A stretch of DNA of 64,000 nucleotides from Bacteroidota bacterium (GTDB lineage Bacteria > Bacteroidota > Bacteroidia > Flavobacteriales > Flavobacteriaceae). Position 1 is the first letter of the stretch. The number at the start of each line of letters is the position of its first letter. The notes beneath the pieces are model-generated. The model was not told the origin of the DNA. It saw nothing but the letters and a program-made list of their open reading frames with translations, and searched no databases. Shown here piece after piece: positions 33,282 to 42,199 of the stretch. Both the position numbers and the translations under genes were made by a program. Location of the stretch: assembly GCA_023446155.1 (NCBI GenBank), contig JAEXIT010000010.1:62001-126000 (forward strand). The letters run 5' to 3'.

Positions 33282-33318
33282 CTACACCAGACAGCTTTTG
33301 ACAACCTGTCTGGCGTAG
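33282..33318. repeat. REP-like palindrome copy 1
   Basis: CTACACCAGACAG and CTGTCTGGCGTAG form a 13-bp imperfect stem (one mismatch) around an 11-base loop. It lies 9 bases after the stop of the two-TM gene at 33328 (minus strand) and is related to the palindrome at 45765-45801 and the degenerate copy at about 34225-34260. Confidence 0.65.
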
Positions 33319-33327
33319 CATATTAGA

Positions 33328-33660
33328 TTAGTTCTTCCTTCCCTTCTTTCCGCCCGGAAACAAGTCGCAAAGTATAATTACCATCATTCCTAAAACCTGA
33401 ATGGTGGTGGTAGCTAATAAAGTAATCAATACGCTATCGCTTAATTTATAGGTAGACGTATTCCCCGTGAGTAATAAGATAACCGCCAAAAGCCAAAATG
33501 TGATTAGTATTGTAAAAACTTTGGCCAAGATATTCCGTAAATCGGTCGTTTCGTCATATCGTCTTTTTACGGAATTAAATAACGTATTGTTTTCGTTTTC
33601 AGCGCGACTGGTATCTAATTCAACAGGAAAATGGGTTACACTAAAATTATAAATTCCCAT
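33328..33660 (-). CDS. Two-TM protein paired with Panacea antitoxin, candidate toxin
   Basis: A 110-residue protein with a polar N-terminal half (ENENNTLFNSVKRRYDETTDLRNILAK), two transmembrane segments (~47-66 and 76-98) and a basic tail (GGKKGRKN). Its start codon overlaps the stop of the Panacea-domain gene (TAATG). The motif YKLSDSVLITLLATTTIQVLG between TMs looks conserved. Panacea (PanA) antitoxins are known to pair with varied small toxins including membrane-active ones, so this is a candidate membrane toxin. Toxicity is inferred only from the pairing and the overall form. Confidence 0.65.
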   Translation of the reverse strand: MGIYNFSVTHFPVELDTSRAENENNTLFNSVKRRYDETTDLRNILAKVFTILITFWLLAVILLLTGNTSTYKLSDSVLITLLATTTIQVLGMMVIILCDLFPGGKKGRKN

Positions 33661-34109
33661 TATTCGAGCAATTTCTTATAGTAGTCTTTAATTAAAGGAT
33701 CCGGAATTATTAGATTTTCTCCTTTCGGATAGGTTTCAGACCAGGGTGTTCCGTCTTTATGGGTAAGAGCGCTTAAATAAATTCCATCTTTTTGCCCGTA
33801 TATTTCCCAAACCTTATCCAAAAAGCGGGCATCTTCGTCGCTAATCACTTCTGATGTAAAACAATTGATAGGCTCTTTGACAAAGCTTTTGCCATGCTGC
33901 TTTAAGTTATTGTATAAAGACGGGAAAACGGGTCCATAACGCCATGCCTGTGGTTTTTCGTTCACTAATGGCGCTTTATTTTCAAAGGTTTCCAAATACC
34001 ATCCATAAGAGACATAGACCAGTTTAATCAATTTTAGAGGCGTGAGTTCCCCGGATGTGGCATATTTTTTAATAAAGTAGTTGGCGATGGTTGAGGCACT
34101 ATAACTCAT
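33660..34109 (-). CDS. Panacea-domain (DUF4065, SocA-like) antitoxin
   Basis: A 149-residue protein matching the Panacea domain: ASTIANYFIKKY, LTPLKLIKLVYVSYGWYLE, NEKPQAWRYGPVFPSLYNNLK and a C-terminal KDGTPWSETYPKG. The domain, first known from SocA, neutralises unrelated toxins. The gene is immediately upstream of and overlaps the two-TM protein by one base, the antitoxin-first order usual for this class. No phage genes surround it. Confidence 0.85.
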   Translation of the reverse strand: MSYSASTIANYFIKKYATSGELTPLKLIKLVYVSYGWYLETFENKAPLVNEKPQAWRYGPVFPSLYNNLKQHGKSFVKEPINCFTSEVISDEDARFLDKVWEIYGQKDGIYLSALTHKDGTPWSETYPKGENLIIPDPLIKDYYKKLLE

Positions 34110-34224
34110 GGCGGCTGTATTTTAAAGGTTTAATGGCTAATAAAATATAAAACCTAATTTACAAATATTCCGTAGTAATTACAATTCATCTTCCATGACG
34201 ACTCACTCTTGTCCTTGCTTGACA

Positions 34225-34260
34225 CTCCTAAATCTGGCCGGTTTTCGAAAACCTGTCGTG
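34225..34260. repeat. REP-like palindrome copy 2 (degenerate)
   Basis: GGTTTTCGAAAACC at 34240-34253 is a perfect 14-base palindrome flanked by CTGGCC and TGTCGTG, a decayed version of the palindrome at 45765. It lies downstream of the proline dehydrogenase terminator. Confidence 0.5.
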
Positions 34261-34261
34261 T

Positions 34262-34290
34262 AAAACAAAAAAGCCTCCAAATTGGAGGCT
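34262..34290 (-). terminator. Terminator of proline dehydrogenase gene
   Basis: On the minus strand, AGCCTCCA and TGGAGGCT form an 8-bp stem with a 3-base loop, followed by a T-run, 7 bases after the stop. Confidence 0.85.
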
Positions 34291-34297
34291 CTCTATA

Positions 34298-35473
34298 TTA
34301 ATTGTCTTCTATTTTTCGACGTTTTCTTTCGTTTTTCAGTAAGGTCAACTCTCTGCTGGTTTGTCCCGCAACCGAAGTATTTTCTTCCGCACGACGAATC
34401 AGGTACGGCATCACATCACGAACCGGACCAAACGGCAAATATTTCGATACGTTAAAATCGTGTGCCGCCAGGTTATAACTGATATTGTCACTCATTCCGT
34501 ATAACTGTCCAAAGAATACACGGGAATCATGTTTCGGAATATGGTGCTCTTCCATTAACTGCATCAAGCGGTACGAACTGTTTTCGTTGTGCGTACCGGC
34601 AAAGATCGCCATCATATCGATATTCTCAATCATATACTGAATCGCATTGTCATAATTGATATCGGTAGCTTCTTTCGATTCGCAAATTGGTGATTTATAT
34701 CCTTTTTCCTCGGCACGTTTGTTCTCTTTCTCCATATAAGCCCCGCGAACGATCTTCATTCCGATGTGGAATCCTTCTGCTTTCGCTTCCGCATGTAGTT
34801 TTTTCAGGTAATCCAAACGATCCCAACGGTACATTTGTAAGGTATTATAGATAATCGCTTTTTCTTTGTTGTATTTACGCATCATATCGGCAACCAAATC
34901 ATCAGCAGCATCCTGCATCCAGCTTTCTTCACCGTCGATCAATAGTGCCACATCTTTTTCGTAAGCCGTACGACATACTTTTTCAAAACGCGCTACTACC
35001 CGATCCCATTCGGCTTGCTCTTCCGATGTCAACTCCTTTTTTTCTCCTAATTTTTCATATAAGAAAAAACGTCCCAATCCGGTTGGCTTGAATACCGCAA
35101 ACGGGATGGCTTCACGTTCTTTTGCAAATTCGATGGTTTTCAAGGTCATTTCCAAAGCAGCATCAAACTGTGCTTCGTCTTCTTTCCCTTCAACAGAATA
35201 ATCCAAAACGGAAGTCACACCTTTGGTAAACATTTTGTCCACTACTTTCAGACAGTCATCCTCACTTACACCACCACAAAAATGATCAAATACCGTAGCC
35301 CGGATTAGTCCTTCTACCGGTAAATGGGCCTTTAACGCAAAATTCGTCACCGCAGTTCCGATTTTTACCAAAGGTTCACTATCAATCATTTTAAAAAGAA
35401 AATAAGCTCTGTCAAGCTCCGTGTCGCTTTTTAGTGCAAAAGCAACCTGTGTGTTGTTAAATATTTTTTCCAT
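34298..35473 (-). CDS. putA: Proline dehydrogenase
   Basis: I choose ATG 35473 (MEKIFNNTQVAF), giving 391 residues; the frame from 35497 only adds MHIDFQTT. The FAD-binding barrel of proline dehydrogenase is recognised in FVFDHFCGGVSEDD-like N-terminal and the central GMKIVRGAYMEKENKRAEEKG, and in the C-terminal FGQLYGMSDNISYNLA and LPFGPVRDVMPYLIRRAEEN. The last block is the signature of PRODH enzymes. It oxidises proline to pyrroline-5-carboxylate. It is transcribed divergently from aroB and terminated by a clear hairpin. It is the monofunctional form, so the dehydrogenase partner is elsewhere; the gene symbol is given loosely. Confidence 0.85.
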   Translation of the reverse strand: MEKIFNNTQVAFALKSDTELDRAYFLFKMIDSEPLVKIGTAVTNFALKAHLPVEGLIRATVFDHFCGGVSEDDCLKVVDKMFTKGVTSVLDYSVEGKEDEAQFDAALEMTLKTIEFAKEREAIPFAVFKPTGLGRFFLYEKLGEKKELTSEEQAEWDRVVARFEKVCRTAYEKDVALLIDGEESWMQDAADDLVADMMRKYNKEKAIIYNTLQMYRWDRLDYLKKLHAEAKAEGFHIGMKIVRGAYMEKENKRAEEKGYKSPICESKEATDINYDNAIQYMIENIDMMAIFAGTHNENSSYRLMQLMEEHHIPKHDSRVFFGQLYGMSDNISYNLAAHDFNVSKYLPFGPVRDVMPYLIRRAEENTSVAGQTSRELTLLKNERKRRKIEDN

Positions 35474-35569
35474 TGTCGTTTGAAAATCTATGTGCAAATA
35501 TAACCACAGTTTAAGAATATATCATAAAAAATGACGATTTTTGCCATAGAATTATCAATATTTCAAGCA

Positions 35570-36637
35570 ATGCAAACAATCCAGGCGAACGGTTATTTCA
35601 TCTATTTTAACGAAAACTGCTATACATTTTTAAGCGAAACCCTGCATAAGGGTGCGTATTCGAAAATTTTTATCGTAGTCGACAGTGAAACAGCAAATTA
35701 CTGTATGCCGGATTTTTTAGCCAATCTTGCTACCGAAATCCCGATTGAGATCATCGAATTCGAAGCCGGTGAGATGTATAAGAATATTGAAACCTGTACG
35801 CATATCTGGCAGGCATTAACCGAATTGGGTGCCGACAGAAAGAGTATCCTTATTAATGTAGGCGGTGGCGTAGTGACCGATTTAGGCGGATTTGTGGCTT
35901 GCACCTATAAAAGAGGTATCGATTTTATTAATGTACCCACTACCCTGTTGGCAATGGTCGATGCTTCGGTGGGTGGTAAAAACGGTGTGGATCTTGGTAA
36001 TCTTAAAAATCAGGTGGGTGTGATTCAGAATCCGATTGCGGTTTTAATCGATACCCATTATCTGGAAACTTTACCACAAAGTCAGATGCGTTCCGGATTA
36101 GCCGAAATGCTCAAACACGGATTAATCCAGGATCGTGCCTATTGGAACAAATTCGGTGATCTTTCCAGTTTGGATACCGACGATTTAAACGAATTGATTC
36201 ACCAATCGGTGATTATTAAAAACAATGTGGTAACACAAGATCCAACAGAAAAAGGATTGCGAAAAGCATTGAATTTCGGACATACTTTAGGACATGCCAT
36301 CGAGAGTTATTTTCTTGAAAACGAAAACAAGGAAACCCTGCTTCACGGTGAAGCAATCGCGATCGGAATGATACTGGAAAGCTATTTGTCACTCGAAAAA
36401 GACCTGTTAACCGAAAACGAATACCAGGAAATAAAAAGTGTTATCGCCGATATTTATCCGGCGGTTCCGTTTACCGAAAAAGACATTGAAAATTGCATCG
36501 ATTTGCTGATTCACGACAAGAAAAATGAATTCGGAAAAGTGAAGTTTGCTCTTTTAAACGGAATCGGTGCTGTAAAAATCGACGAAGAGATCGAAAATGA
36601 CCTGATTTATAAGGCTTTTGACGATTATAAAAACTAA
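35570..36637 (+). CDS. aroB: 3-dehydroquinate synthase
   Basis: From ATG 35570 (MQTIQANGYFIYFNE) it has 355 residues; the frame from 35531 would add 13 residues of low similarity. NAD-binding NVGGGVVTDLGGFVACTYKRGIDFINVPTTLLAMVDASVGGKNGVD and the metal-binding His residues in KALNFGHTLGHAIES and HGEAIAIGM are typical of AroB. It makes 3-dehydroquinate for aromatic amino acid synthesis. It is divergent from proline dehydrogenase. Confidence 0.92.
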   Translation: MQTIQANGYFIYFNENCYTFLSETLHKGAYSKIFIVVDSETANYCMPDFLANLATEIPIEIIEFEAGEMYKNIETCTHIWQALTELGADRKSILINVGGGVVTDLGGFVACTYKRGIDFINVPTTLLAMVDASVGGKNGVDLGNLKNQVGVIQNPIAVLIDTHYLETLPQSQMRSGLAEMLKHGLIQDRAYWNKFGDLSSLDTDDLNELIHQSVIIKNNVVTQDPTEKGLRKALNFGHTLGHAIESYFLENENKETLLHGEAIAIGMILESYLSLEKDLLTENEYQEIKSVIADIYPAVPFTEKDIENCIDLLIHDKKNEFGKVKFALLNGIGAVKIDEEIENDLIYKAFDDYKN

Positions 36638-36944
36638 GATTTTTTTAATAAAAATTGTTTTTAAATACGAGCTATTATTTTTTACATTTGTCGCGATGAA
36701 AAATAGTCAGAATCCTCACATCCCTAACAGCGGAAACACCCGGAAAAACAGATCCTTGTCCAAAATGCAACGGATTATTTTTTCTATTAAAAGTATCCGC
36801 AATTTTGACATTTTCCTTTTTACCAATCCACTGCATGAAAAATTGCAGATTATGTACGCTAATATTAGAGTTTGAAAAGTGCGTTATACTAAGGAATCTT
36901 TTTTAAAAGAATTTATTATTATAACCTAAAAAGCACTTATTAAA
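36638..36944 (+). promoter_or_regulatory. Intergenic region with promoter-like box before speA
   Basis: TACATTTG at 36683-36690 is a perfect -7 box with TTG at 36655-36657 (25-base spacer, longer than the usual 17-23). It would give a leader of about 250 bases before the arginine decarboxylase gene. An open frame from ATG 36696 (59 codons) lies in it, but its composition and lack of recognisable family make it doubtful. No clear terminator or known riboswitch is seen. Confidence 0.4.
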
Positions 36945-38351
36945 ATGAATACAAAATATTACGACCTGATCAACCAGACTTTCTATTTTCCTCAGGAGGA
37001 ATTTACATTAAATAAAGACAACCTTCAGTTTCACAACATCGATTTGATGAAATTGGTAGAACAATACGGTACACCGTTAAAGTTTACGTATTTGCCACAA
37101 ATTTCCAATAATATCAATAAGGCCAAAGGATGGTTCCGTAAGGCCATGGAAAAACACAAATACGAAGGGAAATATTACTATTGCTATTGCACCAAAAGTT
37201 CACACTTCGAATTTGTAATGAACGAAGCGTTTAAAAACAATATCCATATCGAAACGTCATCGGCGTTCGACGTGAATATCGTGGAGAACCTGATGGCGCA
37301 AGGTAAAATCAATAAAAATACATATGTTGTTTGTAACGGTTTTAAACGCGAACAATATATTGACAATATCGCACGTCTGATCAACAACGGACATTCGAAA
37401 ACCATTCCGGTAATCGACAATTATGAAGAATTGGATTTATTACAGGAAAAAATCGAAGGTAAATTCAAAATCGGTATCCGTATTGCGGCCGAGGAAGAAC
37501 CGAAATTCGAGTTCTATACCTCTCGTTTAGGAATCGGTTATAAAAATATCGTTCCGTTTTACAGAAAGCAAATCCAGGAAAACAAGAATGTGGAACTAAA
37601 AATGTTACACTTCTTTATCAACACCGGTATCCGCGATACAGCCTACTACTGGAATGAACTTTTAAAATGTATGAAGGTATATATCGCCTTGAAAAAAGAA
37701 TGTCCATCATTAGACAGTCTTAATATTGGCGGTGGGTTCCCTATCAAAAACTCATTGGCTTTCGAATATGATTATGAATATATGATCAGTGAAATCCTAA
37801 ACCAAATCAAGATTGCGTGTGACGATGCCGATGTTCCGGTACCGCATATCTTTACGGAATTTGGTTCGTTTACCGTTGGAGAATCCGGAGGGGCTATTTA
37901 TCAGGTGTTGTATCAGAAACAACAAAACGACCGTGAAAAATGGAACATGATCGATTCGTCTTTTATTACCACTTTACCAGATACTTGGGCGATTAACAAA
38001 CGTTTTGTAATGATGGCCGTAAACCGTTGGAACGATACCTACGAACGGGTATTATTAGGTGGATTAACGTGTGATAGCGACGATTATTACAATTCGGAGC
38101 AACATATGAACGCGGTTTACCTTCCGAAATACAACAAGGAAAAACCATTGTATATTGGTTTCTTTAATACCGGAGCGTATCAGGAAACAATTGGTGGTTT
38201 CGGAGGATTACACCACTGTCTGATTCCACAACCAAAACATATCCTGATCGACCGCGACGAAAACGGCATAGTGGCTACCGAAGTATTTTCGGAACAGCAA
38301 ACAGCCGATGAGGTTTTAAAGATTTTAGGGTACGAGAAAAAAGAAAAATAA
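36945..38351 (+). CDS. speA: PLP-dependent arginine decarboxylase-like enzyme
   Basis: A 468-residue fold-type III PLP enzyme of the Bacteroidota arginine decarboxylase group. YYYCYCTKSSHFEFV holds the lysine that binds PLP (K in the CTKSS segment), NIGGGFPIKNS the phosphate-binding glycines, and the C-terminal half LGGLTCDSDDYYN contains the conserved Cys-Asp of the active site. It would make agmatine for polyamine synthesis. The next gene is a deoxyhypusine synthase-like protein, 56 bases on, which supports a role in spermidine/homospermidine metabolism. Confidence 0.8.
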   Translation: MNTKYYDLINQTFYFPQEEFTLNKDNLQFHNIDLMKLVEQYGTPLKFTYLPQISNNINKAKGWFRKAMEKHKYEGKYYYCYCTKSSHFEFVMNEAFKNNIHIETSSAFDVNIVENLMAQGKINKNTYVVCNGFKREQYIDNIARLINNGHSKTIPVIDNYEELDLLQEKIEGKFKIGIRIAAEEEPKFEFYTSRLGIGYKNIVPFYRKQIQENKNVELKMLHFFINTGIRDTAYYWNELLKCMKVYIALKKECPSLDSLNIGGGFPIKNSLAFEYDYEYMISEILNQIKIACDDADVPVPHIFTEFGSFTVGESGGAIYQVLYQKQQNDREKWNMIDSSFITTLPDTWAINKRFVMMAVNRWNDTYERVLLGGLTCDSDDYYNSEQHMNAVYLPKYNKEKPLYIGFFNTGAYQETIGGFGGLHHCLIPQPKHILIDRDENGIVATEVFSEQQTADEVLKILGYEKKEK

Positions 38352-38407
38352 ATTCAGTATGTTTGACTTTTTGATAAAAGCAGACATTAACTTTAAATAA
38401 TTAAGAA

Positions 38408-39379
38408 ATGAGTAAAGGACCAATCAGTCAGTTTATTGAAAAGTATTATTTACATTTCAACTCTGCCACAGTAGTTGATGCGGCCAAAGCCTACGAAGCA
38501 CAATTACAGAACGGTGCAAAAATGATGGTGACATTAGCCGGAGCGATGAGTACAGCAGAATTAGGAAAGATTTTTGCCGAAATGATCCGTCAAGATAAAG
38601 TACAAATTATTTCCTGTACCGGAGCCAACCTGGAAGAGGATATCATGAACCTTGTAGCACACTCGCACTACGAGCGTGTTCCAAACTACCGTGATTTAAC
38701 ACCTCAGGAGGAATGGGATTTATTGGAAAGAGGACTAAACCGTGTAACGGATACTTGTATTCCGGAACATGAGGCATTCCGTCGTTTACAAAAGCATATC
38801 CACAAAATCTGGAAAGATGCCGAAGATGCCGGAGAGCGTTATTTCCCGCACGAATTCATGTATAAAATGTTACTTTCAGGATGTCTGGAAGAATATTATG
38901 AAATCGACTTAAAAGACAGCTGGATGTATGCTGCGGCAGAGAAAAACCTACCAATCGTTGTTCCGGGATGGGAAGACAGTACGATGGGTAACATCTTTGC
39001 TTCTTATGTAATTAAAGGCGAATTAAAAGCGACGACCATGAAATCGGGTATCGAATACATGACGTTCCTTGCCGACTGGTATACAAAAAACAGTGATAAA
39101 GGTGTTGGTTTCTTCCAAATTGGTGGTGGTATTGCCGGTGACTTCCCTATTTGTGTGGTTCCGATGTTATATCAGGATATGGAAATGCACGATGTACCTT
39201 TCTGGAGTTACTTCTGTCAGATCTCTGATTCAACCACAAGTTACGGTTCCTATTCCGGAGCGGTTCCAAATGAAAAAATCACTTGGGGAAAACTGGATAT
39301 CAACACGCCTAAATTTGTAATTGAGTCGGATGCAACAATCGTGGCACCGCTTATTTTTGCTTATCTATTAGACATGTAA
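38408..39379 (+). CDS. Deoxyhypusine synthase-family protein (likely homospermidine synthase-like)
   Basis: A 323-residue protein with the NAD-binding pattern of the deoxyhypusine synthase family: MVTLAGAMSTAELGKIFAEMI, ISCTGANLEEDIMN, and a C-terminal QIGGGIAGDFPICVVPM followed by SYGSYSGAVPNEKITWGK. Bacteria lack the eIF5A substrate, and bacterial homologues make homospermidine or related polyamines. It follows arginine decarboxylase by 56 bases; TATGTTTG at 38358-38365 resembles a -7 box without a clear -33. Confidence 0.75.
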   Translation: MSKGPISQFIEKYYLHFNSATVVDAAKAYEAQLQNGAKMMVTLAGAMSTAELGKIFAEMIRQDKVQIISCTGANLEEDIMNLVAHSHYERVPNYRDLTPQEEWDLLERGLNRVTDTCIPEHEAFRRLQKHIHKIWKDAEDAGERYFPHEFMYKMLLSGCLEEYYEIDLKDSWMYAAAEKNLPIVVPGWEDSTMGNIFASYVIKGELKATTMKSGIEYMTFLADWYTKNSDKGVGFFQIGGGIAGDFPICVVPMLYQDMEMHDVPFWSYFCQISDSTTSYGSYSGAVPNEKITWGKLDINTPKFVIESDATIVAPLIFAYLLDM

Positions 39380-39417
39380 TTTTTAATGTTTACCCTAAAA
39401 AAAACAAACTTTTTTAT

Positions 39418-39447
39418 TTGAAAATACGTTTTAGGATATTACATTTG
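39418..39447 (+). promoter_or_regulatory. Flavobacterial promoter before acidic protein gene
   Basis: TTG at 39418-39420 and TACATTTG at 39440-39447 with a 19-base spacer match the TTG / TAnnTTTG consensus exactly, 29 bases before the start codon. Confidence 0.75.
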
Positions 39448-39476
39448 AAACAACAACAAGCATTAAAAAACAACGA

Positions 39477-39914
39477 ATGAAAAGAGTAATTGTAGATTAC
39501 GCTAAATTAACCAATGAAATCTTAACGCTCCTAGTTGAGAAATTTCCCGACGGATACGATGATTCTGATGTTATCCGTTTTAAAAATGCTAAGAATGAAA
39601 CAGTTGAAGCAGTTGAAGTACGAACTGAAGACACAATCTACTTAGTAAAAGTAAGTACGAAGCTTGCTGACAGAATTGAAAACTTCGATGATGACGACGA
39701 TGATATCGCTGCAGAGGATACATTGGACATCAAAGGACTTGACATTGAAGATGGCGAGGATGACGACACGAAAAAGTCGAAACCATCCAAACCTAAAAAG
39801 TCTCAGGATGATGGTGATGAGGATGAGGATGATGAAGACTACGATGACGATGACGACGATGAAGATCGTGATTATGATGAAGACGAGGAGGACGACGAGG
39901 ATGATGAGGAATAA
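39477..39914 (+). CDS. Conserved acidic-tail protein
   Basis: A 145-residue protein. Residues 1-75 form a compact domain (MKRVIVDYAKLTNEILTLLVEKFPDGYDDSDVI); residues 76-145 are a low-complexity tail of Asp, Glu and Lys (KSKPSKPKKS). The type is common in Flavobacteria and sometimes misnamed as a primase; no enzymatic motif is visible. It has its own promoter and terminator. The GA-rich tail code should be prone to replication slippage. Confidence 0.7.
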   Translation: MKRVIVDYAKLTNEILTLLVEKFPDGYDDSDVIRFKNAKNETVEAVEVRTEDTIYLVKVSTKLADRIENFDDDDDDIAAEDTLDIKGLDIEDGEDDDTKKSKPSKPKKSQDDGDEDEDDEDYDDDDDDEDRDYDEDEEDDEDDEE

Positions 39915-39943
39915 ATCTTTGTGATTCAAACAAAAACCCATAT

Positions 39944-39980
39944 AAAAAATCCCGGTTATTACTAACCGGGATTTTTTATT
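39944..39980 (+). terminator. Strong terminator, probably bidirectional
   Basis: AATCCCGGTTA, loop TTAC, TAACCGGGATT extended by A-T pairs into a 15-bp stem with T-run on the plus strand. The minus strand, downstream of the VWA gene, also shows T-rich sequence after the stem. Confidence 0.85.
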
Positions 39981-40113
39981 TTTATACCGAAATAATACTT
40001 TGAAAATTCAAATAGCATTACACTACTCTCGTTTTTACAAAAGTAAAACCCGATGTCCTACAATATTTAAAATAAATGTATTCGACAAAAAAATGTCTAA
40101 GAATGTACGGATT

Positions 40114-42141
40114 TTATAACAGTCCGTTGTATTTTCGCACAAACCACTCCACTGCAAGGCTTACTATCAAAATGATCAATAAACCTTTCCAATCGATTAA
40201 AGGCGATTGTGTAATCACGGCTTTTTGTACCGGAATGTAATTCGGATTTTCAGATAAGACCTTAATCAAAGCGTCCACCTGATTTGGATAATATACTTTG
40301 CCATTTGTATTGGCAGCCAATTGGGTCAATCGCGTTACATCCGGATTTACGAATTGTTTTTCAATTTCAAAATCCAGTACTTCAAAATTACCGCTGTAGG
40401 ATGTTTTCGACTGACTTTCTTTTACTACAAATCCATACTGACCCGCTTCCAGTCCGTCGAGGTTTACTTTATATTCGCCATTCCCTTTTAGGAAGTCGTA
40501 ATTCTTAACCGCATTGGTCTTTTTATTTTTTAACTGAATCGTAAGACGGGCATTTTCGTCGAACTCATAGTTCTTATTAAAATACTGCGCCGTAATTTCG
40601 ATTGTTTCACCCGAATTATAAAAGCTTTCGTGTTGTACGACCAACGATTTTTTTAGTGCATTGGAAGCCAGAAACTGAATTGTTTTGTCGATAAAAATAT
40701 CGAATTGTTCAAATGATTTGGTTTTCAGATGACTTTCAACACGCCATTTCCAGATATTTTCACCAAAAAGATAGGCATTTCGTTTCGCGCCATTTTCGGT
40801 AAAAACCAATAGCGGATTTCCGGAAACAATATTTCGGATTCGGGATTGCAACAACACATTCGCAGTACCGGTTATGGTTATCGTACCAAATGGATTTTGC
40901 AATGGTGGCATTTGTTCAAAACCGATATTATCCAAAGCAAAAGCATTAAACTGCGGATTAAAATCGGCTGAGAAATCTTCTTTTTGACTACCCATTCTAA
41001 ATTGAACCGCCGATTGATATTGGTTTAGCAAATTGAAATCCGTTTGCAAACCGGTAATCGTCCAGGTATTTAATTGCAGGTTTTTGTTTAATTCCAACAA
41101 CTTTTTAAAATCCGGATTCGGTTGATACAAAACCAAAACATTATAATCGTTTAACGAATTGATTTCATTTGGATTAACAATCGTTACTTTACGTTGTTGA
41201 TTCGATTCAATCGCTCGTTTTAACGCGCCTAAATCCGGGTGATTTAAAGACGAAACCAACGCAATTTCCGATCGTTGATCAATAACTTCTACCGCAAAGT
41301 TCTTGGTGTTGTTGTATTTGTTTTTTTCATTTTCGGCCGATGAAATTACCGCTTTATAGGTTTGCACACCTACTTTATCCGCGTTAAGCAAAACCGAAAC
41401 TACCTGTGCTTTTTTGGTTGGTCCGAAAGTTACATTTTGCTTGTAAACCGTTCCATTTCCCTGCTGAATACTAAAAACTGCATTCACATTTTTAGTACCA
41501 TTGTATTGCAGAAAGACTTCAACCGGGAATTTATTTTTTAGAAAAGCATATTTGTTGACATTCAGCTGGTTGATTTTCAAATCCAGGAATGTAGTCGTAT
41601 CGCCCAATACCAACGGAAAAACGGTAGTATTTTGCTGAAAACTATACACGTAATCATTCCCAATCGTCTGATTCCCATCGGTTAACAGTACAACCGGATA
41701 ATTCTGATTGCGGTAAAACTGCTTTAAATTCTGAGCCACCAGATCAATATGCGTTTGTTTTCCTTTAAAATCGAGTTGCTTTCCAGCGGTAAAACCGGCA
41801 TCGAATGTATAAAGCTGTACATCGTATTTCTCTTTTAAAGCACTGTTCTCCGCAATTTTTTCGGATAGTGACTTCGCCGGATCGTCTTGTTTCAGCTCGT
41901 GAATCGATTGGGAATTATCGACAATTACCGGCAAAGGTGTTTTTACATCCTGATACGTTTTCCGGGAAATAACCGGATTGATCAATAATATAAAAATAGT
42001 CAGTAAGGTCAAAAAACGCAAAAAAGCCAGAAACAGGTGTATTTTCGACCTGTCCCCAGCTTTGTATAAGTATTGGTAAAACGCTAAACCAAAAGCAACA
42101 ATAATAGCTAATATCAGCAATACAATTGTAGATGTTGTCAT
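40114..42141 (-). CDS. VWA-like membrane protein
   Basis: A 675-residue protein with two N-terminal TMs (~5-25, 38-58) and a TM near the C-terminus (LLIILIVSLAVEWFV). A von Willebrand A-like domain follows the second TM: PVIVDNSQSI in place of the DxSxS metal site, and later VVLLTDGNQTIGN. The rest contains several beta-rich segments. It resembles Bacteroidota proteins with BatA-like topology; the exact role is unknown. It follows fabG by 58 bases on the same strand. Confidence 0.7.
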   Translation of the reverse strand: MTTSTIVLLILAIIVAFGLAFYQYLYKAGDRSKIHLFLAFLRFLTLLTIFILLINPVISRKTYQDVKTPLPVIVDNSQSIHELKQDDPAKSLSEKIAENSALKEKYDVQLYTFDAGFTAGKQLDFKGKQTHIDLVAQNLKQFYRNQNYPVVLLTDGNQTIGNDYVYSFQQNTTVFPLVLGDTTTFLDLKINQLNVNKYAFLKNKFPVEVFLQYNGTKNVNAVFSIQQGNGTVYKQNVTFGPTKKAQVVSVLLNADKVGVQTYKAVISSAENEKNKYNNTKNFAVEVIDQRSEIALVSSLNHPDLGALKRAIESNQQRKVTIVNPNEINSLNDYNVLVLYQPNPDFKKLLELNKNLQLNTWTITGLQTDFNLLNQYQSAVQFRMGSQKEDFSADFNPQFNAFALDNIGFEQMPPLQNPFGTITITGTANVLLQSRIRNIVSGNPLLVFTENGAKRNAYLFGENIWKWRVESHLKTKSFEQFDIFIDKTIQFLASNALKKSLVVQHESFYNSGETIEITAQYFNKNYEFDENARLTIQLKNKKTNAVKNYDFLKGNGEYKVNLDGLEAGQYGFVVKESQSKTSYSGNFEVLDFEIEKQFVNPDVTRLTQLAANTNGKVYYPNQVDALIKVLSENPNYIPVQKAVITQSPLIDWKGLLIILIVSLAVEWFVRKYNGLL

Positions 42142-42199
42142 TATATATTCGCTATTAAACTTTTAATTTTAAAGGTTTTACATTATTTTAATTATAGTA

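Noticed and set aside
36696..36875. A 59-codon frame between aroB and the arginine decarboxylase gene
   Set aside because: It begins right at the expected transcription start of a promoter-like box and has no family or signal; it was left as part of the leader region.
39664..39924. Open frames on both strands over the acidic-tail gene
   Set aside because: They result from the low-complexity GA-rich code of the Asp/Glu tail; the translations (poly-Met/Thr/Arg or poly-Ile/Val) have no protein-like pattern.
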